Shown one piece after another: positions 24,839 through 33,206 of a stretch of DNA of 64,000 nt (positions are counted from its first letter, which is position 1; every line of letters starts with the position of its first letter). Made by a program: the position numbers and the translations under genes. The stretch is taken from NCBI GenBank assembly GCA_946408995.1, contig CAMJUL010000003.1, positions 37,366 to 101,365 of the forward strand, written 5' to 3'. Source of the stretch: an uncultured Clostridia bacterium. GTDB lineage: Bacteria > Bacillota > Clostridia > Christensenellales > Aristaeellaceae. Below the pieces are notes generated by a model, which was not told where the DNA came from, did no database searches, and was given only the letters and a program-made list of their open reading frames with translations.

Positions 24839-24885
24839 TTCAAATCTCTCCACCCAGACCAACGCAAAAGCCTTGAAATCATTGG
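24839..24885 (+). repeat. attR: 47-bp direct repeat, copy 2
   Basis: Identical to attL over 47 bp. It holds the displaced 3' third of the original tRNA-Pro and the left arm of the original terminator, whose right arm continues to about 24901 (CCTTGAAA with TTTCAAGG, then seven T). No tRNA 5' part precedes it, so it is not a functional tRNA. Confidence 0.92.
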
Positions 24886-25072
24886 GTTTCAAGGTTTTTT
24901 TGTATATAAAAGCCGCCTCCTGTCTGCCTCATTTGAAACAGGAGGCGGATCCATCTGCCGCTTCTTCACGCCGACGAACTGTTCGGGGCAGCCCCCATTC
25001 CTGAACCTGGAAACGGACCCCCGGAAAACATCAGTATGTTTTGAAAGAAAAACCCATCAGCGTCAGGGCTCG

Positions 25073-26305
25073 TCAATGCATTCCCTGACACGCGGACCCG
25101 GGCGGCATGAGCATGTCAAAGAGCGCGCGAACGGCCGCCCTGTCCGCGATTTTGCCCTGTACCAAATGCGCTCTTCCCCCGCCGCGGATCCCCGGGACTT
25201 TCCGGATCAATTCGTTCAGGGAAAGGGGGACATCCTGCGACGACGCGAGGACAAAGGAGATGTCTTCAGCCTGGTCGGATACGCAAAGCACGATCCTGTT
25301 CCCGGTTCGGATCATCCTTGACACACAGTCGATCGGCACCTGCCGGTCCATCCAGGGAATCTCAAGAAAACAAGCTTCCGTACCCGTTCCAAGTACGACG
25401 CGGTTCTGCTCGCTTGCACGGATCCATTGATCCGCCAGAAGCCGGTTCTGCTTCTCAAGCTGCTTTTTCAACGCCGCGGTCTCCGCCGCAAGCTTGTCCA
25501 GAGTGCCCGGAAGGTCTTCCAGCGCGCAGGAGAGCTTCTCCGCGCATTGCTTCCCGATCCGATAGGCCCCGCCCAGGAAGGCCTCGGCCCGCTGTCCGCA
25601 GACAAAGCGGAATCGGGCTTTCCCTTTGGATGGGAACACCGACAAAATCTTGATCTGCCCGATCATCCCGCTCCTTGGGGGATGCGTGCCTCCGCAGGCA
25701 CAGTATTCAAAATCCCCATAGGCTACGACGCGGACATGCTCCCTGACCGTCGGCGGTTTTCTGAGCGGAAGAGCCGCCAGTTCCTCTTCCCCGGGAAACC
25801 AGCAGCGGACCGGCACATCCATCCGGATCTGCGTGTTGACTTCTGTTTCAAGTCTTTCAATTTCTGCTTCTGTCAGGTGGCAGCGCCCGTCCGGCATGGT
25901 TACATCGATGGTGGCGTCCTCCCTGCCTGTGTGCAGCCCGATGGTCGTTCCCCGCAGGATCCGCCATACAGCACCGGCCAGAAGGTGTTCCCCTCCATGC
26001 TGTTCCATATGGTCACGCCGTCTCTCCCAATCGATTTTTCCATGGACCCCCTGGCCCTCCTCAAGCGCTTGAGCGCACAGATGCCAGACCTCGCCTTTTT
26101 CATCGCACTGGGTATCCAATATCCGCACGCTCTGCCCGTCCCCCAGGATAAAATAGCCCGTATCCCCCGGCTGTCCCCCGGATTCCGGGTAAAAAGCCGA
26201 ACGGTCCAGACAGATATTCCAGCCGCTGTCCGTCTTGACGCTCCGGGTCACATGTCCGTCAAATTCTGTCAGAAGTGCGTTGTCGTAATAAAGGCGTTCC
26301 GTCAT
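25073..26305 (-). CDS. Alanyl-tRNA editing protein (AlaX-L type, with DHHA1 domain)
   Basis: 410-residue free-standing relative of the AlaRS editing domain, which hydrolyses Ser/Gly mischarged on tRNA-Ala. The zinc-binding motifs are visible: HxxxH in EQHGGEHLLAG and the CACGGTHP motif near residue 190. Residues about 1-100 form the family's beta-barrel (YPESGGQPGDTG is characteristic), and the C-terminal 170 residues are a DHHA1-like domain with GIRGGGRAHLVQG. The start at MTERLYYDN has GGGAG just upstream; a longer in-frame start at 26341 is less likely. It is divergent from a TetR gene. Stand-alone alaS is not in the window. Confidence 0.9.
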   Translation of the reverse strand: MTERLYYDNALLTEFDGHVTRSVKTDSGWNICLDRSAFYPESGGQPGDTGYFILGDGQSVRILDTQCDEKGEVWHLCAQALEEGQGVHGKIDWERRRDHMEQHGGEHLLAGAVWRILRGTTIGLHTGREDATIDVTMPDGRCHLTEAEIERLETEVNTQIRMDVPVRCWFPGEEELAALPLRKPPTVREHVRVVAYGDFEYCACGGTHPPRSGMIGQIKILSVFPSKGKARFRFVCGQRAEAFLGGAYRIGKQCAEKLSCALEDLPGTLDKLAAETAALKKQLEKQNRLLADQWIRASEQNRVVLGTGTEACFLEIPWMDRQVPIDCVSRMIRTGNRIVLCVSDQAEDISFVLASSQDVPLSLNELIRKVPGIRGGGRAHLVQGKIADRAAVRALFDMLMPPGSACQGMH

Positions 26306-26394
26306 GAGCTCCCTTCCTTTCCCGCAGGCGGCAAAACGCATGTTTTCATAGCAAAGAATAGCAAAGGAACCCCGTTAAGTCAATGCGCCTTGTA

Positions 26395-26423
26395 TTGACA
26401 AACCGGCAGGGGACAGATAAAAT
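26395..26423 (+). promoter_or_regulatory. Promoter of the tetR-malQ-glgP region
   Basis: TTGACA (26395-26400), 17-bp spacer, TAAAAT (26418-26423). The transcript would have a leader of about 110 bases before the GTG start of tetR. Confidence 0.7.
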
Positions 26424-26542
26424 ATGTACCATCGTCTGTTTTGGGGTCCGTCCCGCCCGCCGCGGACGGCCGGCGCCCCAGGAGGCGTATCTCCATTCAT
26501 ACGGTTCTCTTGGAGGCTGAACCGTTTACGGGAGGTCCTAAG

Positions 26543-27229
26543 GTGCTGAAAGGCGATTTAAAAAAGCAGGCTATTCTGGATACCGCCGAAAAGCTTTTTT
26601 TTGAGAAAGGCTACTCGTCCACAACCATCGACGACATCCTTGCTTCTTTGAATTGCAGCAAGGGCAGCCTTTACCATCATTTTGAGTCCAAGCAGCAGAT
26701 CCTCAGAGAACTGTGTGTCATCCGCGCGGACGTTGCCTTCAGGGATTACGAAAGCACGCCCTGTGAGAACCCGCTTCTGGCCCTCAACCGGCTGATCTAT
26801 TGCGGGCTGCCCGTCCGCGGCGGAGAGGAGCGTTTCCTCGCGACCTTGATTCCCCTGGTTGGCTCTCTGGACGGAGATCTGATGATTTGCGCCATCCATC
26901 AAGCGCAGGAAAAACAATTCAGGCCTGAAATGCTCCGCCTCCTGCAGGCGCTTCGGGAACAAAAGCTTGCCTTCTGGAATTTGGATGGGCTTCCGTCCCT
27001 GGTTTGGGATGTTTATGTCACCCTTTACGGAAACCTGCTTTCCTTTGCCCGCAGACTCGAGCGGGATGAATGCCCGCCGTCCGAGATTGTGTCCATGCTG
27101 GACGCGTCCCGGTTCCTCTGGGAACGGGTCCTGGATGTCCCCTACGGGTCCGTAGAGATCATCCGGGCTGACGAAGCGCTGAACACCATCCACCAGGCGC
27201 TGAAGCACAACCGGTATCTGCGGCCCTGA
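26543..27229 (+). CDS. TetR/AcrR family transcriptional regulator
   Basis: 228-residue repressor-type protein. The N-terminal DNA-binding domain is clear: ILDTAEKLFFEKGYSSTTID, then the HTH DILASLNCSKGSLYHHF and SK. The C-terminal ligand domain is helical and shows no recognisable family motif. The start is GTG with GGGAGG seven bases upstream; a longer in-frame ATG reading has no ribosome site. It precedes malQ by 43 bases with no terminator, so it may be co-transcribed with and possibly regulate malQ/glgP; ligand and target are unknown. Divergent alaX is a second possible target. Confidence 0.88.
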   Translation: MLKGDLKKQAILDTAEKLFFEKGYSSTTIDDILASLNCSKGSLYHHFESKQQILRELCVIRADVAFRDYESTPCENPLLALNRLIYCGLPVRGGEERFLATLIPLVGSLDGDLMICAIHQAQEKQFRPEMLRLLQALREQKLAFWNLDGLPSLVWDVYVTLYGNLLSFARRLERDECPPSEIVSMLDASRFLWERVLDVPYGSVEIIRADEALNTIHQALKHNRYLRP

Positions 27230-27272
27230 GGTTTTCACACGTTGGCACAACACGCTTTAAGGAGAATGATGT

Positions 27273-28754
27273 ATGCGAACAAGCGGAGTCCTGCTTCATA
27301 TTTCTTCCCTGCCCTCCAAGGAAGAAACGGGCACCCTGGGGAAAAGCGCTTACCGATTTGTGGACTTTATGGATCAGGCCGGAATCAAGATCTGGCAGGT
27401 CCTTCCCATCGGTCCCACAGGCTACGGAGAGTCCCCGTATCAGAGTCCCTCTACCTTCGCGGGGAATCCCCTTTTTATCGATTGCGCGCTTCTGGAACAG
27501 GAAGGCATCCTTCCAAAGGGCCTGTTTACGCCCCATAAGCCAGAGCAGGATCAGATCGACTTTGAGAAGGCCAAGGCTGTCAAATCCGCGCTTCTTCATG
27601 AAGCGTACCGGGCGTCCGGTGAAAGGCTTGCGGACAAAGTCCGCGCCTTCTGCGAGAAATGCGCTTGGGTGGACGGATATGCCTTGTTTTCTGCCCTCAA
27701 GGACCATTTCGGTGGGATCTCCTGGATGCTTTGGCCGGAAGCGGTCCGAAAAAAGGACGAAAGCATTCTCGCCGCGCTCCGTCAGGAACTCGCAGACGAA
27801 ATCGGTTATTACAGGTTCATTCAATACCTGTTTGACCGGCAGTGGCAGCGTTTGAAGAAGTATGCCAACAGGCGCGGGATCCTTTTGCTCGGTGATATGC
27901 CCATTTATGTCGCCGAGGATTCCGCGGACGCGTGGCTGGCCCCCGGAAATTTCCAGTTTGATGAGGACCTTCATCCGATCCGCGTCGCCGGGGTCCCGCC
28001 GGACTATTTCTCCCCGGATGGACAGCTTTGGGGAAATCCCCTTTACCGCTGGGACCGGATGAAAAAAGACGGATATGCCTGGTGGATCGAACGGCTTTCC
28101 TCAATGACGACCCGTTTTGATCTAATCCGCATCGATCATTTCATCGGATTTGCGAACTATTATTCCGTAGCGGCCGGCGCCGAAAACGCAAGAGACGGAA
28201 AATGGGTCATCGGCCCCGGCCGGGCGTTCTTCCGGGTGCTTCAGCAGAAGCTTCCCGGGATCCGGATCATCGCTGAAGACCTGGGTGAAGTCAATCCGAG
28301 GGTGCGTTCCCTGCTTTCGTTCTGCGGATATCCCGGAATGAAGGTCCTGCAATTCGCCTTTGGGGGCGGAAACAACAACCCCCACCTTCCCAGAAAGCAC
28401 CGGGAAAACAGCGTGGTCTACACCGGTACCCATGACAATGATACCACCTTGGGCTGGTATCAGGCCCAGACAGCAGAGATCAAAAAACAGGTCCGACGGA
28501 TCACAGGCGCAAGGAATGCGCAGGAGGCGCCCTGGCGTATGATCCTGACCGCATACGCCTCCGTTGCGGAAACCGCCATTGTCCCGATGCAGGATTTTCT
28601 CGAGCTTGACAGCGGGGCAAGGATGAATACGCCGGGCAAGCTCGGCGGCAACTGGCTCTGGCGGCTGACCAAAACCCCCGGCAGGAAACTTGCGTCCCGG
28701 ATCAGACAGGCCCTGACAGATTCGGACCGTATCCCGTCCGAAAGCGGAATCTGA
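27273..28754 (+). CDS. malQ: 4-alpha-glucanotransferase (amylomaltase)
   Basis: 493-residue GH77 enzyme that transfers maltodextrin segments between glucans. It starts MRTSGVLLHISSLPSKEETG, typical for the family, with the GxxGTLG-like phrase (GTLGKSAYRFVDF) and the WQVLPIGPTGYGESPYQS motif. The catalytic nucleophile Asp is in LIRIDHFIGF, the acid/base Glu in IIAEDLGE, and the stabilising Asp in YTGTHDNDT. AAGGAG precedes the ATG. It works with glgP downstream: MalQ lengthens short dextrins so that the phosphorylase can release glucose-1-phosphate. Length is typical for bacterial MalQ. Confidence 0.95.
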   Translation: MRTSGVLLHISSLPSKEETGTLGKSAYRFVDFMDQAGIKIWQVLPIGPTGYGESPYQSPSTFAGNPLFIDCALLEQEGILPKGLFTPHKPEQDQIDFEKAKAVKSALLHEAYRASGERLADKVRAFCEKCAWVDGYALFSALKDHFGGISWMLWPEAVRKKDESILAALRQELADEIGYYRFIQYLFDRQWQRLKKYANRRGILLLGDMPIYVAEDSADAWLAPGNFQFDEDLHPIRVAGVPPDYFSPDGQLWGNPLYRWDRMKKDGYAWWIERLSSMTTRFDLIRIDHFIGFANYYSVAAGAENARDGKWVIGPGRAFFRVLQQKLPGIRIIAEDLGEVNPRVRSLLSFCGYPGMKVLQFAFGGGNNNPHLPRKHRENSVVYTGTHDNDTTLGWYQAQTAEIKKQVRRITGARNAQEAPWRMILTAYASVAETAIVPMQDFLELDSGARMNTPGKLGGNWLWRLTKTPGRKLASRIRQALTDSDRIPSESGI

Positions 28755-28833
28755 CCCGATCCCATCCGATCCCCTGGTGCCGGCCTTTTGCAAAACGGGC
28801 GCCGGTGTCCTTTGAAAGGAGAATACGACCCCT

Positions 28834-31176
28834 ATGAATCAAGCCCAGATCATCGAACGCACCAAAGAAATCTGTCTCGCGCAGCATCACAAGGACTTAA
28901 AAGACGCGGAACCCTGGCAGCTCCACAACGCCCTTTCAGAGGCTGTCATGACTTATATCGCGCCCAAGTGGACTTGTGACCAGCAAAAACAGCTCAAAGA
29001 CAGGATCGCCTGCTACCTTTCCGCAGAATTCCTTATGGGCCGGGCCATTTATAACAATCTCTATTCCCTGGGCATTCTTCAGGACATCAAGAAGGAGCTT
29101 GCTGATGAGGGAGTTTCCCTCGAGACCCTGGAAGACGTCGAAGACGCCGCCCTTGGGAACGGCGGTCTTGGACGCCTTGCGGCCTGCTTCCTTGACAGCG
29201 CGGCCACCCTCGGCATCCCGCTGATGGGTTACGGGCTCTATTATCAGTTTGGTCTTTTCAAGCAGCGTTTTGAAAATTTCAGGCAGGTGGAATACCCGGA
29301 CAACTGGACCCAGTTCGGGGATCCTTGGGGCATCCGCAGAGACGACCTGATCGTGACTGTCAGGATGAACGGACTGGTTGTAAAAGCCGTCCCCTATGAC
29401 GTCCCGATTATCGGATGGGAAGCCAAAACCATCGGGACCCTTCGCCTTTGGAAAAGCGAAAGCCTGAATGAAATCGATTTTGAGGAATTCAACGAGCAGC
29501 ACTATGCCACAGCTGCCAAGGGCAAAAACGAGGCGGAAGACATCACCAAGCTTCTCTATCCCAATGACACCCTTCGGGAAGGCAAGCTTCTTCGCCTCAA
29601 GCAGCAGTACGTCATTTGCTCTGCTTCCCTGCAGGACCTGGTGCGCAATTACAAGAAGAACCATGGCAATGATTTCAGCGCCTTTGCGTCCTATCACGCC
29701 ATTCAGCTGAACGATACCCATCCTACCATGGCCATTCCTGAGCTGATCCGCCTCCTTGTCAATGAAGGGGTTCAGTTTGAAGACGCCTTTACCATCGCCA
29801 AGGACACCTTCTCTTATACCAACCACACGGTCATGCAGGAAGCCCTGGAAAAATGGGATATGGATCTTATGCACATCCTGGTCCCGGAGATCGAGGATAT
29901 CATCCGGCATCTGGCCTGGCTCTGGGAGAAGGCCCTGGATCATATGAATGTCCAGGACCGCAGGGGCCTTTCCATCATTCAGGACAACCGCGTTCACATG
30001 GCCTATCTGGCCATGTACGGCTGCCATACGGTCAATGGCGTTGCCCGCATCCATACCGAAATCCTGAAAAATGACGTTTTGAGGGATTGGTACAACCTCC
30101 GCCCGGAAATGTTCCAGAACAAGACCAACGGCATCACCCAGCGCAGGTGGCTGGGCCTTTGCAATCCGGAATTGACCTCTGTTCTGGCCAAACGGATCGG
30201 CGACGGCTTTTTGACAAACCTCGACGAGCTGGAGAAGCTCAAGCCGATGATCGAACAAGACGAAAGCCTTCTGGATGATTTCATCCATGTCAAGGCAGAG
30301 AAGAAAAAGCAGCTCAGCCGGTACATCCAGAAAATGGAGGGCGTCCACATTCCGGAGTCCTTTGTGTTTGATGTACAAGTCAAACGCATGCACGAATACA
30401 AGCGTCAGCTGCTCAATGCGCTGGCCATCCTGGCGATCTATTACGGGATCAAGGAGGGGCGCTACAAGGATGTCCCGCCCACGGCGTTTATCTTTGGCGC
30501 GAAGGCCGCTCCCGGATATGTCCGTGCCAAGGCCATCATCCGTTTCATCAATCACATCTGCAGGATGATCAACCAGGACCCGGAAATGGCCAACCAGATG
30601 CGCGTGGTGTTTGTCCAGAATTATAACTGTTCCTACGCGGAGAAGATCATCCCCGCCGCGGATATCTCCGAGCAGATCTCTCCCGCGGGGACCGAAGCCT
30701 CCGGTACCGGCAATATGAAATTGATGCTCAACGGGGCGGTCACCCTTGGCACCTACGACGGGGCAAATATCGAAATCGTCGAGCAGGCCGGCGTAGAAAA
30801 CAATTTCATTTTCGGGGCGGATCTGGAAGAAATCAACCGGATCAAAGCCCAGTACGATCCGCAGCAGTATTACCATGAGGATGAGGAACTGCGGCGCGCG
30901 GTCGATACCCTGACCAACGGCACCTTCCCGGAGGAATATGAGATTTTCAAGGATTTGAGAGATTCGCTGCTGGAAGGCGCTTCCTGGCACAAGCCGGATC
31001 ATTACTTCATCATGAAAGACTTCCGCTCCTACCTTGATACCAAGCTGGCCGCCCTTCGTGCCACCGGAGACAAGCATGCCTTCGCGAAAAAATGCCTCTA
31101 CAATACCGCGAGCGCCGGCAAATTCTCCTCGGACCGGACCATTAGGGAATACGCCAGGGAAATCTGGAAGGTCTGA
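28834..31176 (+). CDS. glgP: Glycogen/maltodextrin phosphorylase
   Basis: 780-residue GT35 enzyme that phosphorolyses alpha-1,4-glucan to glucose-1-phosphate. Diagnostic segments: LEDVEDAALGNGGLGRLAAC, the GYGLYYQFGLF substrate region, HPTMAIPEL, and the PLP site EASGTGNMKLMLNG with the cofactor Lys at about residue 628. The N terminus is short, without the long regulatory extension of animal enzymes. AAGGAG lies twelve bases before the ATG, a bit distant. It follows malQ by 79 bases, forming a storage-glucan degradation pair. Confidence 0.96.
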   Translation: MNQAQIIERTKEICLAQHHKDLKDAEPWQLHNALSEAVMTYIAPKWTCDQQKQLKDRIACYLSAEFLMGRAIYNNLYSLGILQDIKKELADEGVSLETLEDVEDAALGNGGLGRLAACFLDSAATLGIPLMGYGLYYQFGLFKQRFENFRQVEYPDNWTQFGDPWGIRRDDLIVTVRMNGLVVKAVPYDVPIIGWEAKTIGTLRLWKSESLNEIDFEEFNEQHYATAAKGKNEAEDITKLLYPNDTLREGKLLRLKQQYVICSASLQDLVRNYKKNHGNDFSAFASYHAIQLNDTHPTMAIPELIRLLVNEGVQFEDAFTIAKDTFSYTNHTVMQEALEKWDMDLMHILVPEIEDIIRHLAWLWEKALDHMNVQDRRGLSIIQDNRVHMAYLAMYGCHTVNGVARIHTEILKNDVLRDWYNLRPEMFQNKTNGITQRRWLGLCNPELTSVLAKRIGDGFLTNLDELEKLKPMIEQDESLLDDFIHVKAEKKKQLSRYIQKMEGVHIPESFVFDVQVKRMHEYKRQLLNALAILAIYYGIKEGRYKDVPPTAFIFGAKAAPGYVRAKAIIRFINHICRMINQDPEMANQMRVVFVQNYNCSYAEKIIPAADISEQISPAGTEASGTGNMKLMLNGAVTLGTYDGANIEIVEQAGVENNFIFGADLEEINRIKAQYDPQQYYHEDEELRRAVDTLTNGTFPEEYEIFKDLRDSLLEGASWHKPDHYFIMKDFRSYLDTKLAALRATGDKHAFAKKCLYNTASAGKFSSDRTIREYAREIWKV

Positions 31177-31207
31177 TTTCAGACCTTCCGGCCTCGGAGG
31201 ATTCGTT

Positions 31208-32095
31208 TTGAAAAAAAAGGGTTATCTTGCGCTGGTTCTTTGCTTTATCCTTTGCTTCTGCCTTGGGACTTGTGTTTCCGCGGAAGGCGGGCAGGTGGTC
31301 GCCTCTTTCTATCCGATCTGCATTTTTGCCCAAAACGTCATCGGGGACGTCCCGGAGATCCGCCTGTCCTGCCTGGCCTCCAATCAAACCGGCTGTCTTC
31401 ATGATTACCAGCTGGTCGCGGGGGACATGATCTCCCTCTCAAAGGCGGATCTGTTTCTGATCAACGGAGCCGGCATGGAAAGCTTTTTGGAGACCCTGAG
31501 CCAGTCTTTTCCGGATCTGCCCATCGTAACCTGCTCTGAAGGGATCGAGCTGATCCAAAACCCGGTGGGCTCCGAAACCGAGTACAACGCCCATGTCTGG
31601 CTGGACCCTTCCAATGCGGCCGTCATGGTCGCACATATCCGTGACGCCCTGTCAGGAAGGTTTCCCGAGTACGCCGAAACCTTTGAGCGCAACGCTTCCG
31701 AATACATTCATCGGCTCATGAAGCTGGATACCCTTCTGAAGGAAGAAAGCGCTTCCTTCGTCCACAGGGACATCGTCACTTTCCACGAAGCGTTTCCCTA
31801 CTTCGCAAAGGCCTATGGACTGAATGTCGTGGCCGTGATCAGCCTTGAGCCCGACGAGGGGATCTCTCCCAGAATGCTTTCGGAACTGGTCGTAAAAGTC
31901 CGTGAAGCTGGCTGTCCTCCCCTGTTTACAGAGCCGCAGTATCCCTCAGACGCAGCCGCTGCTCTTGCCGCAGAAACCGGATCCCGCATCTATGAGCTGG
32001 ATCCGGTCGTCACCGGGGACTTTGACCCCGACTCCTACGAAAAATCCATGCTGAAAAATCTGGCTATTTTGAAAGAGGCCCTGAACGCAGAATAA
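31208..32095 (+). CDS. ZnuA-like metal ABC transporter substrate-binding protein
   Basis: 295-residue exported metal-binding protein of cluster A-I (zinc/manganese). An N-terminal hydrophobic signal peptide ends near CVSAEGG; a lipobox-like LGTC occurs but with Thr before Cys, so lipidation is uncertain. Metal-ligand candidates of the family are all in place: His in CLHDYQL, His in HVWLDPSN, His in TFHEAFPYFAKAYGL, and the acidic site in FTEPQYPSDAA. The start is TTG with GGAGGA six bases upstream. No permease or ATPase gene accompanies it here, which is unusual. A terminator follows at once. Confidence 0.88.
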   Translation: MKKKGYLALVLCFILCFCLGTCVSAEGGQVVASFYPICIFAQNVIGDVPEIRLSCLASNQTGCLHDYQLVAGDMISLSKADLFLINGAGMESFLETLSQSFPDLPIVTCSEGIELIQNPVGSETEYNAHVWLDPSNAAVMVAHIRDALSGRFPEYAETFERNASEYIHRLMKLDTLLKEESASFVHRDIVTFHEAFPYFAKAYGLNVVAVISLEPDEGISPRMLSELVVKVREAGCPPLFTEPQYPSDAAAALAAETGSRIYELDPVVTGDFDPDSYEKSMLKNLAILKEALNAE

Positions 32096-32106
32096 GGGAC
32101 TGTACG

Positions 32107-32137
32107 AAAAAAAGACCGTAACAGCGGTCTTTTTTTC
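32107..32137. terminator. Bidirectional terminator between the ZnuA-like and ArsC-like genes
   Basis: A-run + GACCG, loop TAACAG, CGGTC + T-run: 12-bp stem counting the A/T part. It serves the two convergent genes. Confidence 0.85.
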
Positions 32138-32146
32138 GTGGATCGG

Positions 32147-32497
32147 TCAGAGGCTCTGTTTGATCCAGGCAGCCCAGGTTTTTTCATCCGCGCCGATGGT
32201 AAACTGCCTGTCATTCCGGATGATAGGCAAACGCATCAGGGAAGGATCCTGCATGAAATAGTCTTTCAGCAGCTTTTCATCCCCGCAGTATGCGGCCGGA
32301 TGCTCTTTGACTTTCGGGCTGCTTCGGTCAAGCAATGAATCCATCCCGTCCCGGGATGAAAACAGCTCCAGCTCCCTCGCCCCGAGACGATGCCTGGAAA
32401 GGTCCACCAAATGATAGGGAACTCTCCGCTCCTTAAAAAAACGTTCTGCCTTCTGGACATCAAACGTACGCTTAAGCATATAGATCTGGATGTTCAT
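32147..32497 (-). CDS. ArsC/Spx-family protein lacking the catalytic cysteine
   Basis: 116-residue thioredoxin-fold protein of the arsenate reductase/Spx/YffB family. The N-terminal strand and helix (IQIYMLKRTFDVQKAERFFK) and the VPYHLVDL segment align with clostridial ArsC-like proteins, and MRLPIIRND matches the family's cis-Pro strand (RPxxxxD-like). At the position of the usual N-terminal redox Cys (family FGTKKCFDTKKAE) this protein has Thr, so reductase activity is doubtful. It follows rsfS by eight bases in the same direction. Function unknown; a regulatory or adaptor role is conceivable. Confidence 0.82.
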   Translation of the reverse strand: MNIQIYMLKRTFDVQKAERFFKERRVPYHLVDLSRHRLGARELELFSSRDGMDSLLDRSSPKVKEHPAAYCGDEKLLKDYFMQDPSLMRLPIIRNDRQFTIGADEKTWAAWIKQSL

Positions 32498-32505
32498 GGC
32501 CTTCG

Positions 32506-32871
32506 TCAGTCCTCGGACTCCTCTTCAAACTGCATATCGATCCGGTTCTGACCGTCATCCCATAGCTTCTCCAGGTGATAAAACTCCCGATCCTCCGGAT
32601 GGAAAACATGCACAAGCACACTTCCATAATCCAGCACGATCCATTTCCCTTCGTCTTTCCCCTCACGCGCCCGCAGGGCGATCCCCGCCTCCGCAAGAGC
32701 GTCATCCACGTCATCCGCCAACGCCTTGGTCTGCAGAATGTTTCTGCCTGAAGCAATCACCATGAATTCGGTAATCACCGTCAGATGCGCCACGTCCAGG
32801 ACAACGATGTTCTGTGCCTTCTTCTTGTATAGGATCTGAGCGATTTTCTCCGCAAGCGCCTTTGCTTCCAT
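32506..32871 (-). CDS. rsfS: Ribosomal silencing factor RsfS
   Basis: 121-residue RsfS/YbeB/Iojap protein that binds L14 and blocks subunit joining when nutrients are scarce. The conserved core is visible: AQNIVVLDVAHLTVITEFMV, IASGRNILQTKALADDV, then GKWIVLDYGSVLVHVFHPED, the signature of the family, and FYHLEKLW. A very acidic C-terminal tail (EEESED) follows. GGAGG lies about eight bases before the ATG. Usual neighbours nadD and yqeK are absent; instead it starts a two-gene unit with the ArsC-like gene behind a strong promoter with overlapping dyads. Confidence 0.95.
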   Translation of the reverse strand: MEAKALAEKIAQILYKKKAQNIVVLDVAHLTVITEFMVIASGRNILQTKALADDVDDALAEAGIALRAREGKDEGKWIVLDYGSVLVHVFHPEDREFYHLEKLWDDGQNRIDMQFEEESED

Positions 32872-33036
32872 AGATCAATCCTCCATCGAACAATCTGGTT
32901 GAAACCATGCGGCGGATCCGCCTGAAGACAGGCCGGAGCTTTTCATTTCACCTTCGGGGAAGCATTGGGTATGGATCCATACGTCAAAAGAAGCCGGTTT
33001 CCGTGTGATCCGTACCCAAAAGATCCCCTTTGTTGA

Positions 33037-33119
33037 ATTCTAATAAACCACTGTTAGAATAGCCCTTTTTTCCCTGAGTGTCAAGGGGTTTTCGCTGATT
33101 TGGCATTATTTTGCCAAAT
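33037..33119 (-). promoter_or_regulatory. rsfS promoter with two overlapping dyads
   Basis: Minus-strand TTGACA (33079-33084), 17-bp spacer, TATTCT (33056-33061). ATTCTAA...TTAGAAT (33037-33060, 10-base spacer) covers the -10 and start; ATTTGGCA...TGCCAAAT (33098-33119, 6-base spacer) lies just upstream of the -35. The leader to rsfS is about 180 bases; I recognise no riboswitch in it. Confidence 0.6.
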
Positions 33120-33137
33120 TGTTCCACACAAGAGGAA

Positions 33138-33173
33138 ACAGCGGACCCGCCCCCACAGGAACGGGTCCGCTGT
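33138..33173 (-). terminator. Terminator of the nucleoside transporter operon
   Basis: A 12-bp perfect stem (ACAGCGGACCCG with its complement) and a 12-base loop, followed on the minus strand by TTTCCTCTTG. The T tract is imperfect. Confidence 0.65.
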
Positions 33174-33206
33174 CAGGCATTCTTTTCTATAGATTGCCAT
33201 GCAGGA

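Larger units (their letters stand above)
18656..24885. mobile_element. 6.2-kb integrative element inserted at tRNA-Pro(GGG)
   Basis: Bounded by a perfect 47-bp direct repeat of the tRNA-Pro 3' end, with a tyrosine integrase reading towards attL from inside. The cargo is eight small genes: integrase plus partner (minus strand), then HTH protein, primase-type zinc-finger protein, small charged protein, serine resolvase, small unknown protein and a second HTH protein (plus strand). Base composition is more A+T-rich and codon choice visibly different from the G+C-rich flanks. No conjugation, relaxase, capsid, terminase, resistance, restriction or toxin gene is recognisable. Replication or transfer ability is unproven. 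Confidence 0.88.

Noticed and set aside
24839..24885. Second tRNA-Pro at attR
   Set aside because: Only the 3' third (T arm, acceptor 3' side, CCA) is present; no D or anticodon arm precedes it.
24824..25321. Plus-strand frame running through attR
   Set aside because: It translates the tRNA-Pro fragment and then lies opposite the alaX gene; no ribosome site.
32880..33030. T-box or other riboswitch in the rsfS leader
   Set aside because: No T-box sequence or anti-terminator is recognisable; only short unconnected inverted repeats.
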